Positions 17,415-25,741 of a stretch of 46,631 nt of DNA are shown in pieces. Below the pieces are notes generated by a model. The model was not told the DNA's origin. It saw nothing but the letters and a program-made list of their open reading frames with translations, and ran no database searches. The stretch lies in assembly GCA_030596105.1 (NCBI GenBank), contig JAUVKU010000003.1, forward strand, positions 1 to 46,631, read 5' to 3'. A program made the translations under genes and the position numbers. Source of the DNA: a bacterium. Its GTDB lineage: Bacteria; Patescibacteriota; Minisyncoccia; Minisyncoccales; DAOVPY01. How positions within the stretch are numbered: the first letter of the stretch is position 1; the number at the start of each line of letters is the position of its first letter.

Positions 17415-18806
17415 ATGATAGAAAGAATAGAAGAATTTGAAGCAAAAATAGAGCTTATTAGAGAGGCGAGGCATATGAATGAATTTCATTTAGCGCAAGA
17501 GAGACTGGATGATATAAAATTTAACTTGAATCGGACTCATAAGCTGGAGAAGGTTCTTGCTAAATTTCGTGAGAAATTTATTTTGTTTGAGACTACAGAT
17601 CTGCAACCTCAAATTTCAAAAATTTTTGAGGAACAAGGTAAAATTTTGGAGGCGTTTGGGGATTACAAAGGAGCAAGAAAATATTTTGTAGTTGCGTTAA
17701 AGATGAGACAGATGCGACTTAGGTCAATGCCAAATGATAAGATTGCTTTATTAGATGTTGCTTATTCAGCATTTAATGCAGCAAAAGTTGTTTATGTCGC
17801 TGGAATTTTTGATGACGAGTTATTGCACTTGTTTAATCTTGCTAAAACGAGAGCGCAGGAGGCGATTCTTTATTTAAATTGCGAATTTATTGATGATATT
17901 CTCCATCTCGGGAATATGCATCATAACTTGGCGTTTATTGGTCAATCTTTCGGCGATTTCGTGTCAGCAGTCTCAACATATGAGCAAGCTTTGATATTTC
18001 AGAGAAAGGCCATGGATGTTAGGGGTGCAGGCGCAAGTTTGGCGGGAATTAGTCAATGTTATGCTGAATTATCAAACATAAATATGTTTAGCGCATTGCA
18101 AGAGTTTAAGCGAGCAAATGATTTTTTGAGAATTTCGCGATTGAAAAAAAATATAGAAAACAATAAGAAGTTTTCAGAAACAGTCTTTAGGGAAATGGAG
18201 AAAAATTCTATCTTGGTTAAGAAAGAAAAAGAGTCGGCAAAACACTTCACGGATTATATGCAAAGAGTCGGTAAAGGGCGTGGTGGTAAAGTCAATATGA
18301 ATCCTGACGCAAGAGCGGTTTCAATCTTAGAGATTATAAAGGGAGAAATACAGGCAATAGATGAGGGCTCAATGCAAGATGAAAACACGCATAGGTTAAT
18401 TTCTTTGTTTTCAATATCGTTTTTAGAGGAAATCTCTGGCGATTATAAGGAAGTGGAACAGTTTTTGTCAACAATAGATATGAGTGTAGAATCTGTTGGC
18501 AGATTAAATAAATGGAAAACAATTTGTGGCGATCGGACTGAGGCGGCATTGCTTAATCTTGAGCACGGAAAGATAGAAAATAGACGAGAATTCGCAAAAA
18601 GAATTGTTGATGCCATTCGGGGTATAATGTTGCAATCTTTAGCGTTTAGTTCTGAAAACAAGCTTTGGCTTTATTATTTAAAAAATTCAAGTTTTCTGAA
18701 TGAGATGAAAGCATTATCTTTGCTTGTTGTGAAAGGTTGTGAATTTGAGATAGAGTCTAAATATAGCGAAAAGTCAATCGGGGAGGCCTTTGGCGAAGAA
18801 GTCTAA
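17415..18806 (+). CDS. orphan helical-repeat (TPR-like) cytoplasmic protein
   Basis: About 463 aa, no signal or membrane segment. Helix-rich, with TPR-like pairs such as FEEQGKILEAFGDYKGARKY and HNLAFIGQSFGDFVSAVSTY; a Lys-rich coiled region lies near 235-280. I do not recognise a family. The gene is unusual here in having a full AGGAGG Shine-Dalgarno site (17402-17407). With the GTG at 17409 the spacing would be 1 base; with ATG 17415 it is 7, so 17415 is the better start. Its own promoter (17312-17340) and terminator (18820-18841) make it a stand-alone unit. TPR folds bind other proteins; the target is unknown. Confidence 0.7.
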   Translation: MIERIEEFEAKIELIREARHMNEFHLAQERLDDIKFNLNRTHKLEKVLAKFREKFILFETTDLQPQISKIFEEQGKILEAFGDYKGARKYFVVALKMRQMRLRSMPNDKIALLDVAYSAFNAAKVVYVAGIFDDELLHLFNLAKTRAQEAILYLNCEFIDDILHLGNMHHNLAFIGQSFGDFVSAVSTYEQALIFQRKAMDVRGAGASLAGISQCYAELSNINMFSALQEFKRANDFLRISRLKKNIENNKKFSETVFREMEKNSILVKKEKESAKHFTDYMQRVGKGRGGKVNMNPDARAVSILEIIKGEIQAIDEGSMQDENTHRLISLFSISFLEEISGDYKEVEQFLSTIDMSVESVGRLNKWKTICGDRTEAALLNLEHGKIENRREFAKRIVDAIRGIMLQSLAFSSENKLWLYYLKNSSFLNEMKALSLLVVKGCEFEIESKYSEKSIGEAFGEEV

Positions 18807-18819
18807 AAAAATAAAAAAT

Positions 18820-18841
18820 AGAAGTTGCAAAACTTCTTTTT
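18820..18841 (+). terminator. intrinsic terminator
   Basis: AGAAGTT-GCAA-AACTTCT (7 bp) followed by TTTT and further T-rich sequence. Confidence 0.75.
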
Positions 18842-18864
18842 CTTTTTAAATAAAGATAGAAAAC

Positions 18865-18893
18865 TTGACCTATTTCTATAAATTGACTAAAAT
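18865..18893 (+). promoter_or_regulatory. promoter of tRNA-Phe/tRNA-Gly/clpB unit, TTGACC-17-TAAAAT
   Basis: -35 TTGACC at 18865-18870, -10 TAAAAT at 18888-18893, 17 bases apart; about 75 bases of leader precede tRNA-Phe. Confidence 0.55.
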
Positions 18894-18937
18894 ATAAATG
18901 CAAGAAAGTGCTAATTTATAGCATGGAGTGTAGCAAT

Positions 18938-18958
18938 GTTGAGGGCATAGAATAATAT
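18938..18958 (-). repeat. dispersed intergenic motif, copy before tRNA-Phe
   Basis: Plus strand reads GTTGAGGGCATAGAATAATAT; its reverse complement ATATTATTCTATGCCCTCAAC matches the family consensus (R)TATT-TTYTACGCTYTCA with a few changes. Confidence 0.35.
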
Positions 18959-18970
18959 ATTTTTATTGTA

Positions 18971-19046
18971 GCCGCGGTAGCTCAGTTGGTAGAGCACACC
19001 CCTGAAAAGGGTGGGGTCGTCGGTTCGAGCCCGACCTGCGGCACCA
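18971..19046 (+). tRNA. tRNA-Phe (GAA)
   Basis: Full cloverleaf: acceptor GCCGCGG/CTGCGGC, D-arm GCTC..GAGC, anticodon stem CACCC/GGGTG with loop CTGAAAA (anticodon GAA), T-arm GTCGG/CCGAC. CCA is encoded (19044-19046). Confidence 0.97.
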
Positions 19047-19048
19047 TT

Positions 19049-19120
19049 GCGGGAGTAGTTCAGCGGTAGAACGTCTCGTTGCCAACGAGAAGATCGCGGG
19101 TTCGATCCCCGTCTCCCGCT
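19049..19120 (+). tRNA. tRNA-Gly (GCC)
   Basis: Acceptor GCGGGAG/CTCCCGC, D-arm GTTC..GAAC, anticodon stem TCTCG/CGAGA with loop TTGCCAA (anticodon GCC), T-arm GCGGG/CCCGT. No CCA is encoded. Ends 1 base before the first ATG of clpB. Confidence 0.97.
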
Positions 19121-19121
19121 C

Positions 19122-21830
19122 ATGATGAATAACGAAAATTTTACTAATAAGGCTCAAGAAGTGATTATTTCGGCTCAAGGTATGGCTCGTGAGAGGGGCC
19201 AACAACAGATAGATGCTTTGCATCTTCTTTTTGCATTGCTTTCACAAGAAGAGAGCGTTGTTTTGACTTTGCTTCAGAAATTAGGAATTAATATAGAAGA
19301 TTTAAAAAGTAAGACAAATAGGGCATTGGAGGGTATTCCAACCATAGCAACTACAAAATCTCTTAATCAGGTTTATTTAACTCAAGATATGGCAAGAGTT
19401 TTGGAAAGAGCAAGGCAGGAATCAGAAAAAATGGGCGATGAATTTGTTTCAGTTGAGCATTTGTTTCTAGCTCTTCTTGACACAGACACAAAAGCAAAAG
19501 AAGTTTTAGATAATGCTGTTAAGCTGTCTTTAGATGGGAAGGTTTCAGTACTTGAATTTGAAAAGATAGATTATAATAAGGTTTTAAAAATTTTAGCTGA
19601 AATTCGGGGAGGCGCGAGAATTACTGATCCAGAACCAGAATCAAAATATCAGGTGTTGGAAAAATATGCGAGAAATTTAACTCAATTGGCAAAAGATGGC
19701 AAACTTGATCCTGTTATAGGTAGGGAAACTGAAATTCGTCGCGTGATGCAGATTTTGTCCAGAAGGACAAAAAATAATCCTGTTTTGATAGGCGAAGCAG
19801 GAGTTGGGAAGACCGCTGTTGTTGAAGGTTTAGCTCAGAGAATTATCAAAAAAGAAGTTCCTGAAAGTTTAAAAAATAAAGAAATTATTAGTTTGGATCT
19901 TGGTTCAATAATCGCTGGAACAAAATATCGTGGAGAGTTTGAGAATAGGATAAGAAGTTTTCTTAGAGAAATTCATCGTAGCAAGGGTAAATACATTTTA
20001 TTTATTGATGAGTTGCATACTTTGGTTGGGGCTGGCGCTGCCGAAGGATCAATAGACGCTTCTAATCTTTTGAAACCAGCATTAGCAAGGGGTGAATTAA
20101 AAGCAATCGGAGCAACAACTTTAAAAGAATATCAAAAATATATTGAAAAAGATTCTGCTTTAGAAAGAAGGTTTCAACCGATTTATGTTGCCGAACCTAC
20201 CGTTGAAGATACTGTGGCAATTTTGCGTGGACTTAAGGAAAAATATGAACTTCATCATGGTGTGAGGATTAAAGATTCTGCTCTACAAGTAGCTGCGGAT
20301 TTTTCTCATCGCTATATTGCTGATAGATTTTTGCCAGATAAGGCAGTGGATTTGATGGACGAGGCAGCTTCTGCACTGCGTCTTGAACTTGAATCAGAGC
20401 CCGTTGAATTTGATGAATTTAAAAGAGAGGTTCAGCGTTTGGAAATTGAAAAAACAGCTTTAAAGAATGAGAAATCTCCTGATTCAAAAAAAAGATTGCG
20501 CGTTTGTAGTAAAGAGTTGGCTGACTTAAAAGAAAAAGCAAAAGTGATTGAGCTTAGATGGAAAACAGAACGGGATTTAATCCAAGGTATTAGAAATTTA
20601 AAAAAAGAAATTGATAATCTTGTTTTTCGGTCTGAAACAGCTCAAAGGGAAGCCGATCTTCAAAAAGCGGCTGAAATTAAATATGGAAAAATACCAGCGC
20701 TTTTGAAAAAAATTGAAAAAAAAGAAAAAGAGCTTAGGCGTTTTCGAAAAAAACACCAAATTTTAAGAGAAGAAGTCGGAGAAGAAGAAGTGGCGAATGT
20801 TGTTTCAAGGTGGACAGGAATTCCTTTAATGCGATTGATAGAAGAAGAAGCTAAAAAGTTGGAAAAAATGGAAACACTTATTCGTAAAAGAGTGATAGGT
20901 CAAAAAGAAGCAATAACAGCTATTTCAAATGCTATTAGAAGAAGTAGGGCTGGAATTTCAGAAGAGAATAGGCCGTTGGGTTCGTTTATGTTTTTAGGTC
21001 CAACCGGAGTAGGGAAAACAGAGCTTGCTCGTGCTTTGGCGGAATTTTTATTCAATGATGAAAACGCTTTGATTCGCGTGGATATGTCGGAATATATGGA
21101 AAAACATAGCGTTTCTAAGATTATAGGTTCTCCGCCAGGATATATAGGGTATGAAGAAGGCGGACAACTTACTGAGAAAATTCGGCGGCGTCCATATAGC
21201 GTGATTTTACTTGATGAAGCAGAAAAAGCACATCCAGAGGTTTTTAATATTTTACTCCAAATATTGGAAGACGGCAGACTAACTGATGCCAAAGGAAGAG
21301 CGGTCTCTTTTAAAAATACTATTTTGATTATGACTTCTAATGTAGGGTCAGAGTATATTGCTAAAATGGAGTCACTCGGATTTTTAGGTGAAGAAAGCAT
21401 TAAAAGCAAACAAGCGTTAAAGGATAAGGTAAGAGATGCTTTGAAAAATAGATTTCGTCCCGAATTTTTGAATAGAGTTGATGATATAATTATTTTTAAT
21501 TATTTGAGCAAGGTAGATATTAGGAAAATAGTGGATTTAGAATTAGAGAAAGTTGCACAACGACTCAAAACAAAAGGCATAGAGATTAAGATTGTAGATT
21601 TTGCTAAAGAACTTTTTGCTGAGCAAGGGTTTGATTTAAATTTAGGAGCTAGGCCATTGAAAAGAGTTATCCAGAAATTGGTTTTAGATCCTTTGGCTTT
21701 GAAAATTGTTATTGGCGAAGTTCAAGAAAAGGGCAAAGTTATTATTGATGTAAAAGACAATGAAATCGTTTTTAAAACATCGCAAGGACCTGCGATTAAA
21801 AAGAAAAAAAATAAAATAAAAGCTCAATAA
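19122..21830 (+). CDS. clpB: ATP-dependent disaggregase ClpB
   Basis: Hsp100 chaperone that rescues aggregated proteins, usually with DnaK. 902 aa. Order: N-domain with two Clp-N repeats (6-145), first AAA+ ring with Walker A GEAGVGKT (224-231) and pore loop [12 protein letters not shown], long coiled-coil middle domain (about 420-560), second ring with Walker A GPTGVGKT, pore loop [13 protein letters not shown] and Walker [12 protein letters not shown]. The long middle domain and the linker [20 protein letters not shown] favour ClpB over ClpC. The ATG (19122, or the adjacent 19125) begins right after tRNA-Gly, so processing of the tRNA 3' end would yield a leaderless mRNA. No Shine-Dalgarno is possible there except inside the tRNA. 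Confidence 0.94.
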   Translation: MMNNENFTNKAQEVIISAQGMARERGQQQIDALHLLFALLSQEESVVLTLLQKLGINIEDLKSKTNRALEGIPTIATTKSLNQVYLTQDMARVLERARQESEKMGDEFVSVEHLFLALLDTDTKAKEVLDNAVKLSLDGKVSVLEFEKIDYNKVLKILAEIRGGARITDPEPESKYQVLEKYARNLTQLAKDGKLDPVIGRETEIRRVMQILSRRTKNNPVLIGEAGVGKTAVVEGLAQRIIKKEVPESLKNKEIISLDLGSIIAGTKYRGEFENRIRSFLREIHRSKGKYILFIDELHTLVGAGAAEGSIDASNLLKPALARGELKAIGATTLKEYQKYIEKDSALERRFQPIYVAEPTVEDTVAILRGLKEKYELHHGVRIKDSALQVAADFSHRYIADRFLPDKAVDLMDEAASALRLELESEPVEFDEFKREVQRLEIEKTALKNEKSPDSKKRLRVCSKELADLKEKAKVIELRWKTERDLIQGIRNLKKEIDNLVFRSETAQREADLQKAAEIKYGKIPALLKKIEKKEKELRRFRKKHQILREEVGEEEVANVVSRWTGIPLMRLIEEEAKKLEKMETLIRKRVIGQKEAITAISNAIRRSRAGISEENRPLGSFMFLGPTGVGKTELARALAEFLFNDENALIRVDMSEYMEKHSVSKIIGSPPGYIGYEEGGQLTEKIRRRPYSVILLDEAEKAHPEVFNILLQILEDGRLTDAKGRAVSFKNTILIMTSNVGSEYIAKMESLGFLGEESIKSKQALKDKVRDALKNRFRPEFLNRVDDIIIFNYLSKVDIRKIVDLELEKVAQRLKTKGIEIKIVDFAKELFAEQGFDLNLGARPLKRVIQKLVLDPLALKIVIGEVQEKGKVIIDVKDNEIVFKTSQGPAIKKKKNKIKAQ

Positions 21831-21831
21831 T

Positions 21832-22569
21832 ATGTTTAAATCATTTTGTAGAATTTTGGGATTTTTAATGATTGGAATATTTGGCGGAATTTTAAGTCAT
21901 GCTTTTGTTTTGCCTTATTTGGCTGAGCATTCTTATGCTAATGCGTTTCATTTTGTGAAAAAATATAATGAAAGGGAATTAGTCATTAATAATAGAGAAG
22001 AGATTATTATTCAGGAGAATGTTGCTTTTAAAAATGCGATTGAAAAAACAGAAAAAGCAATTGTGGGGATAAAAAGTGTAACCAAAATGGGTAAACGCAT
22101 AAGTGGTTCTGGTTTGATTGTTTCTTCTGATGGTTTGATATTGACCTTATCCGACATTGCGCCGAAACAATCGCAAGTAACTTTATTTTTAGATGGTAGG
22201 GAATTTTCAGCTGAAATATTACAAAGAAATTCAGATTTTGTTTTATTGAAAATTGATATTTCTAATCTTTATACTGTAAGTTTTTTTGAGTTTGAGAAAA
22301 TAAAATTAGGAGAAAATATTTTTCTTTTGGGTGTAGTTTTTCAAACGCAGGAAGATGGAAAAGAGATTGTGCGAAAAATAGTAAATCAGGGGATTGTTAA
22401 GTATTTTACTCAGAATGCAATTCATACCAATATTTTTGAAAAATATTATCTTTCAGGAAGCTCTCTTTTCGATATAGAGGGAAACTTGGTTGGAATGAAT
22501 ACGATTGATATAGAGGGAAAGGTTATAACTATCCCATCTTTTAAAATTAAAGAGTTTCTCGGATTTTAA
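21832..22569 (+). CDS. membrane-anchored HtrA/trypsin-like protein with degenerate catalytic triad
   Basis: 245 aa with an N-terminal membrane anchor (about 7-28) and an extracytoplasmic trypsin-fold domain. The HtrA landmarks are recognisable but altered: SGSGLIVSSDGLILTLSDIA (91-110) has no His where the catalytic histidine of the T-x-x-HV motif should be; NSDFVLLKID (133-142) keeps the aspartate; YYLSGSSLFD (205-214) replaces GNSGGPLFD, keeping a serine but not the oxyanion-hole glycines. There is no PDZ domain. It is therefore probably a pseudo-protease acting as a binding or chaperone-like protein. It starts 1 base after the clpB stop, implying coupled expression with a protein quality-control gene. 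Confidence 0.7.
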   Translation: MFKSFCRILGFLMIGIFGGILSHAFVLPYLAEHSYANAFHFVKKYNERELVINNREEIIIQENVAFKNAIEKTEKAIVGIKSVTKMGKRISGSGLIVSSDGLILTLSDIAPKQSQVTLFLDGREFSAEILQRNSDFVLLKIDISNLYTVSFFEFEKIKLGENIFLLGVVFQTQEDGKEIVRKIVNQGIVKYFTQNAIHTNIFEKYYLSGSSLFDIEGNLVGMNTIDIEGKVITIPSFKIKEFLGF

Positions 22570-22610
22570 TTAAGTGTTGGGTTAAGTCTTTGCTAATTCA
22601 AGCCAAATAG

Positions 22611-24134
22611 ATGAGTTTGTCAAAAATTTGTTTTATTTTATGTTTGGCGTTTATCGCCGGTATTTTTATCAGTTCAATAATTTATTTTTCCCAGCTTGTG
22701 ATACTGGGAGTTTTAATTTTGGGATGTTTTTTTGTTTTCTTTTCCGTTTTTTTAAGGGATGCGAGGATGATAATTATCGGTTTTTGTTTGTTATTTTTGA
22801 TTTTGGGCGTTTGGAGATACCAAACAGTAGAGTTGTCAGTAAGCAATAATGAGTTATTGATTTTTAATGATGCAAATCAAGAAGTTGTTGTAAGGGGCGT
22901 TGTTATTGCTGAGCCAGACAAGAGAGATGAAAGAACGAGGATAATAGTAGAACCAAAACAAATTCAGTTTTATGAATTATTGAATAGCAAAGAAAGCGAG
23001 ATAACATTTGAAAAAATAAACAATGGCAAAATTTTAATCACAGCGAGAAAGTATCCAGAATATCAATATGGCGATGAATTGAAAATCATTGGCAAATTAA
23101 AAACCCCGAAAGAATTTGAAGATTTTAATTATAGGGGTTATTTGGCAAAAGACGAGATTTATTCAGTCATGTATACTCCTAAAATTATATTACTCAAGAA
23201 AGATCAGGGTAATATTTTTTACGCAAAAATTTTGGAATTTAAAAATAAATTAAGGAATTCAATTTATGAAAATATCTCTCCGCCACAAAGCGCTATTTTA
23301 GGAGCAATGATTTTTGGAGATAAAAATGAAATTTCCGACAAATGGAAAGAAAAATTAAATATTGCTGGAGTAAGACATATTACTTGCATATCGGGAGTGC
23401 ACATTGTTATTTTATCGGGGATTTTGATGAGTATTGGAATTGGTTTAGGGCTTTGGCGCGGACAAGCGTTTTATTTTACGATTATTTTACTCGCATTTTT
23501 TATTATTATGGTTGGAGCACCACCTTCAGCGATAAGGGCTGGCATTATGGGTGGACTTTTTCTTTTTGCGCAAAAAATAGGGCGTTCCGCTGTTTCAGAT
23601 AGGGCGTTAGTTTTTGCGGCCGTTTTAATGCTTGTGGATAATCCGCTTCTTTTAAAATTTGATATTGGTTTTCAATTGTCGTTTTTAGCCGTTTTTGGGA
23701 TTATTTGTTGGATGCCGATTTTTCAAGATTATATGAAAATAATTCCAATAAGATTTATTAGAGATATTCTCGCTATGTCATTTGCGGCGCAGATTTTTAC
23801 TCTACCTATTCTAATTTATAATTTTGGCTATATATCTTTGGTGAGCCCGATAGTAAATCTTTTAATTGTTCCTTTATTGCCATTTGTTTTAGGTTTTGGT
23901 TTTTTGTTTAGTTTGATTGGAATTTTTTCTTCATTTTTAGCGTGGATTTTGTCTTGGTTTTGCTGGATGATGTTGAGTTATATCGTTATAATTGTAAATT
24001 TATTTTCCAATACTATTTATAGCTCTTTGAACTTGGAGATCTCATTGATTTGGCTTTTTGTTTCTTATTTAATTTTGGGATGCGTTACTTATTATATAAA
24101 GCAAAAGCGAAAATTGCGCTTTTTAAATTATTAA
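22611..24134 (+). CDS. comEC: ComEC/Rec2 DNA-uptake channel protein, without C-terminal hydrolase domain
   Basis: 507 aa. N-terminal two membrane helices and a DUF4131-type soluble domain (about 60-190), then the competence domain with family motifs GAMIFGDKNEIS, HITCISGVHIVIL and GAPPSAIRAGIMGG and about eight helices. ComEC carries single-stranded DNA across the inner membrane in natural transformation. The metallo-beta-lactamase-like domain found at the C-terminus in many species is absent, which is common in small genomes. It follows the HtrA-like gene by about 40 bases. Confidence 0.92.
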   Translation: MSLSKICFILCLAFIAGIFISSIIYFSQLVILGVLILGCFFVFFSVFLRDARMIIIGFCLLFLILGVWRYQTVELSVSNNELLIFNDANQEVVVRGVVIAEPDKRDERTRIIVEPKQIQFYELLNSKESEITFEKINNGKILITARKYPEYQYGDELKIIGKLKTPKEFEDFNYRGYLAKDEIYSVMYTPKIILLKKDQGNIFYAKILEFKNKLRNSIYENISPPQSAILGAMIFGDKNEISDKWKEKLNIAGVRHITCISGVHIVILSGILMSIGIGLGLWRGQAFYFTIILLAFFIIMVGAPPSAIRAGIMGGLFLFAQKIGRSAVSDRALVFAAVLMLVDNPLLLKFDIGFQLSFLAVFGIICWMPIFQDYMKIIPIRFIRDILAMSFAAQIFTLPILIYNFGYISLVSPIVNLLIVPLLPFVLGFGFLFSLIGIFSSFLAWILSWFCWMMLSYIVIIVNLFSNTIYSSLNLEISLIWLFVSYLILGCVTYYIKQKRKLRFLNY

Positions 24135-24156
24135 TTGATTGTGATAATAAAGAAAT

Positions 24157-24185
24157 AAAAAATTCCGCTTATGCGGAATTTTGTT
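24157..24185. terminator. bidirectional terminator between comEC and the minus-strand operon
   Basis: AAAATTCCGC-TTAT-GCGGAATTTT (10 bp), with T-rich sequence on the plus strand and A/T-rich flanks on both sides. It can serve comEC and the converging small-gene operon. Confidence 0.8.
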
Positions 24186-24215
24186 TGATGTAGTAGAGAA
24201 AAGTAGAGTTTTTAT

Positions 24216-24524
24216 TTATATATATGCTCTATTAATATCGTTTTTTTCTCTCTCTTCTGTATTTTTAACTTTTTCATCTTTTAAAAAGTTTTTTAATTTT
24301 TCTTCTAATCTTTCTAGTATTTCTTTATTTTTTTGATCAAGATTGACAACAAATGTCGCTTTGAGCGCGTCGCTAAATAGAATAAATTGAATAGTTTCCT
24401 TTTCATTATCAAAATACCATCCTATTGCGTCGCCATTATGTGTAGTGTATTTTGATCGTTTTTTAACCCAATCAATTATTTCGGGTTTTTTGGGTTTTTT
24501 TATACTATCACTTGTTGTTTTCAT
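24216..24524 (-). CDS. small protein with one copy of the operon's repeat domain; unknown function
   Basis: 102 aa if it starts at the ATG at 24524, which has a GAGG at suitable distance; a TTG at 24569 would give 117 aa and overlap the preceding gene by 20 bases. The core GDAIGWYFDNEKETIQFILF followed by DALKATFVVNL and a helix KEILERLEEKLKNFLKDE aligns with both repeats of the upstream 192-aa protein, so this is a third copy of the same unit. Charged, no signal or membrane segment. I do not recognise the family. Confidence 0.65.
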   Translation of the reverse strand: MKTTSDSIKKPKKPEIIDWVKKRSKYTTHNGDAIGWYFDNEKETIQFILFSDALKATFVVNLDQKNKEILERLEEKLKNFLKDEKVKNTEEREKNDINRAYI

Positions 24525-24549
24525 AATTTTTGCAACCTCTTTTTTTATT

Positions 24550-25128
24550 TTAGATATATCCAGGGACAATTTCTTCTATTATGAATTCGTCTAACAGTTT
24601 TTTCAGTTTTTTCAGTTTTTCTTGTTCTTCGGGCGTCTCGTTAAATTTTTTGAAAAATGTTTTTCCGAGCTTATCTAAATATACAGCGATTAAAAAGCTT
24701 TTTTTGCTATTCTCATTTTTATCAATTCCCCAGCTTATTGCTTGGCATTCTGTTTCTTTGTAGTTTTTTCTTGTTTCAGCGTTCTTAATTATTTTTTTTG
24801 GAGGATTGCATTTTTTGTCATAGGGGTAAGATTCTAGAAATTTTTCTAATAGTCTTCTAAGTCCTTTTAGTTTTTCTTGTTCTGCGAGTGTTCTAGAGAG
24901 ACCCACATAATAAGATTTTTTGAAATCATCTTTGTATATGGTGATAAAAAAGCATTCTTCTCCATTTTCATCTTCGCTAATTTCCCAGCTTATGATTTTG
25001 CATTCTTTTTGCCTGAAAAGAAGCGTTCTTTGATCCACCATTGCTTGCTCATTTTCCCAAAATTCGCCTCCTTCTTCGCAGTCGCATTCTTCAGCAAATT
25101 CTTCCGATTCTTCCGTTTCATTATTCAT
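24550..25128 (-). CDS. acidic protein with two tandem copies of an unknown domain
   Basis: 192 aa. After an acidic start with a CDCEEGGEF patch come two similar units: ECKIISWEISEDENGEECFF-ITIYKDDF, ending with AEQEKLKGLRRLLEKFLES, and ECQAISWGIDKNENSKKSFL-IAVYLDKL, ending with EEQEKLKKLKKLLDEFIIEE. Each looks like a beta hairpin followed by a long helix. A GGAGG lies 9 bases before the ATG. The downstream gene carries a third copy. No family is recognised; the duplication and paralogy suggest a binding module rather than an enzyme. Confidence 0.72.
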   Translation of the reverse strand: MNNETEESEEFAEECDCEEGGEFWENEQAMVDQRTLLFRQKECKIISWEISEDENGEECFFITIYKDDFKKSYYVGLSRTLAEQEKLKGLRRLLEKFLESYPYDKKCNPPKKIIKNAETRKNYKETECQAISWGIDKNENSKKSFLIAVYLDKLGKTFFKKFNETPEEQEKLKKLKKLLDEFIIEEIVPGYI

Positions 25129-25152
25129 TTCAATTTTCCTCCATTAAAAGGC

Positions 25153-25263
25153 TTACTCTTCATCTTCTTTGTCCATAGAGAAATTAAACACTTCTTTATC
25201 TTCGCCTTTTTTTATCTCAACCTTAAATTTTATTTTTAATTTTCCAATTCTATTTTCTGTCAT
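25153..25263 (-). CDS. 36-aa small protein with a perfect Shine-Dalgarno site; unknown function
   Basis: Codons run ATG at 25263 to TAA at 25153. The product starts MTENRIGKLKIKFKVEIKKG and ends in an acidic MDKEDEE tail: a Lys-rich beta-strand-like half followed by an acidic half. GGAGGTGAT, the full complement of the 16S 3' end, lies 9 bases (from GGAGG) before the ATG and overlaps the end of the 34-aa ORF upstream. The exact ribosome site and tight packing support a real gene. Confidence 0.6.
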   Translation of the reverse strand: MTENRIGKLKIKFKVEIKKGEDKEVFNFSMDKEDEE

Positions 25264-25278
25264 TTTTTATCACCTCCC

Positions 25279-25383
25279 CTAAGCTGTTTTTCCTTTTCGT
25301 AGAGCAAAACAAACTATTTCGCCTTGATTCTCTTTTTGCATAAATTTCCAATTTGTTTTCAAATTTATCTTTGTGCCAGCCAT
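25279..25383 (-). CDS. 34-aa small basic protein, first gene of the minus-strand operon; unknown function
   Basis: ATG at 25383, TAG at 25281-25279. The product begins MAGTKINLKTNWKFMQKENQ and ends VCFALRKGKTA. AAGGA lies 8 bases before the ATG and a promoter is placed about 30-60 bases upstream. A longer ORF in another frame (up to 25498) overlaps the promoter and is less likely. Confidence 0.5.
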   Translation of the reverse strand: MAGTKINLKTNWKFMQKENQGEIVCFALRKGKTA

Positions 25384-25415
25384 TTTTATTTTCCTTTTTT
25401 AATGTTCTATTTTTT

Positions 25416-25443
25416 ATTATACACAGGAAGATGAAAATAGCAA
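25416..25443 (-). promoter_or_regulatory. minus-strand promoter TTGCTA-16-TATAAT of the small-gene operon
   Basis: Read on the minus strand: -35 TTGCTA (25443-25438), -10 TATAAT (25421-25416). About 26 bases of leader precede the first small ORF. Confidence 0.6.
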
Positions 25444-25500
25444 TTTTTTGATATTTTTTTGGGTTACTTAAAATTAGACTTATAAGAAGGTAGAACATTA

Positions 25501-25527
25501 GATCCGTTGCTTAATAAGCAACAGGTC
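25501..25527. repeat. long intergenic hairpin repeat (GTTGCTT-AAT-AAGCAAC core)
   Basis: GATCCGTTGCTT pairs with AAGCAACAGGTC (11 of 12 positions, one mismatch). Related hairpins are at 42091, 42184, 42602 and 42670; the 3' arm AACAGGTCTA also appears at 33240. Confidence 0.6.
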
Positions 25528-25530
25528 TAT

Positions 25531-25551
25531 GGTATTGTTTTACGCTCTCAC
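25531..25551 (+). repeat. dispersed intergenic motif, copy before tRNA-Thr
   Basis: GGTATTGTTTTACGCTCTCAC, directly after the hairpin repeat at 25501-25527. The best-preserved plus-strand copy of the family. Together the two repeats fill most of the gap between the minus-strand operon and tRNA-Thr. Confidence 0.55.
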
Positions 25552-25581
25552 TTATATTATAAATAAAGTATAGATGTATTG

Positions 25582-25654
25582 GCCAGAGTAGCTCAGTTGG
25601 TAGAGCAAACGCTTCGTAAGCGTTAGGCCATCGGTTCAAATCCGATCTCTGGCT
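25582..25654 (+). tRNA. tRNA-Thr (CGT)
   Basis: Acceptor GCCAGAG/CTCTGGC, D-arm GCTC..GAGC, anticodon stem AACGC/GCGTT with loop TTCGTAA (anticodon CGT), T-arm ATCGG/CCGAT. No CCA encoded; a T-run follows. Confidence 0.96.
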
Positions 25655-25707
25655 CTTTTTAATCAAAATATTTATTGATAGAATACGCTTTATTTTTCCT
25701 TGTTTTT

Positions 25708-25716
25708 TGTTATACT
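25708..25716 (+). promoter_or_regulatory. extended -10 promoter TGT-TATACT of prfB
   Basis: A T-tract runs directly into TGTTATACT; the start codon of prfB is 26 bases downstream. No good -35 is visible. The same T-tract plus TGnTATAAT form precedes rarA and xseA. Confidence 0.45.
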
Positions 25717-25741
25717 AAAATATATAGTCAGATAAAATAGT

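Noticed and set aside
18911..19223. Minus-strand ORFs over the tRNA-Phe/tRNA-Gly pair
   Set aside because: Antisense of tRNAs (RRGSNPR and [13 protein letters not shown] phrases), no ribosome site.
25250..25498. 82-codon minus-strand ORF upstream of the small-gene operon
   Set aside because: Its first part overlaps the TATAAT promoter and it runs out of frame with two better-supported small ORFs having ribosome sites.
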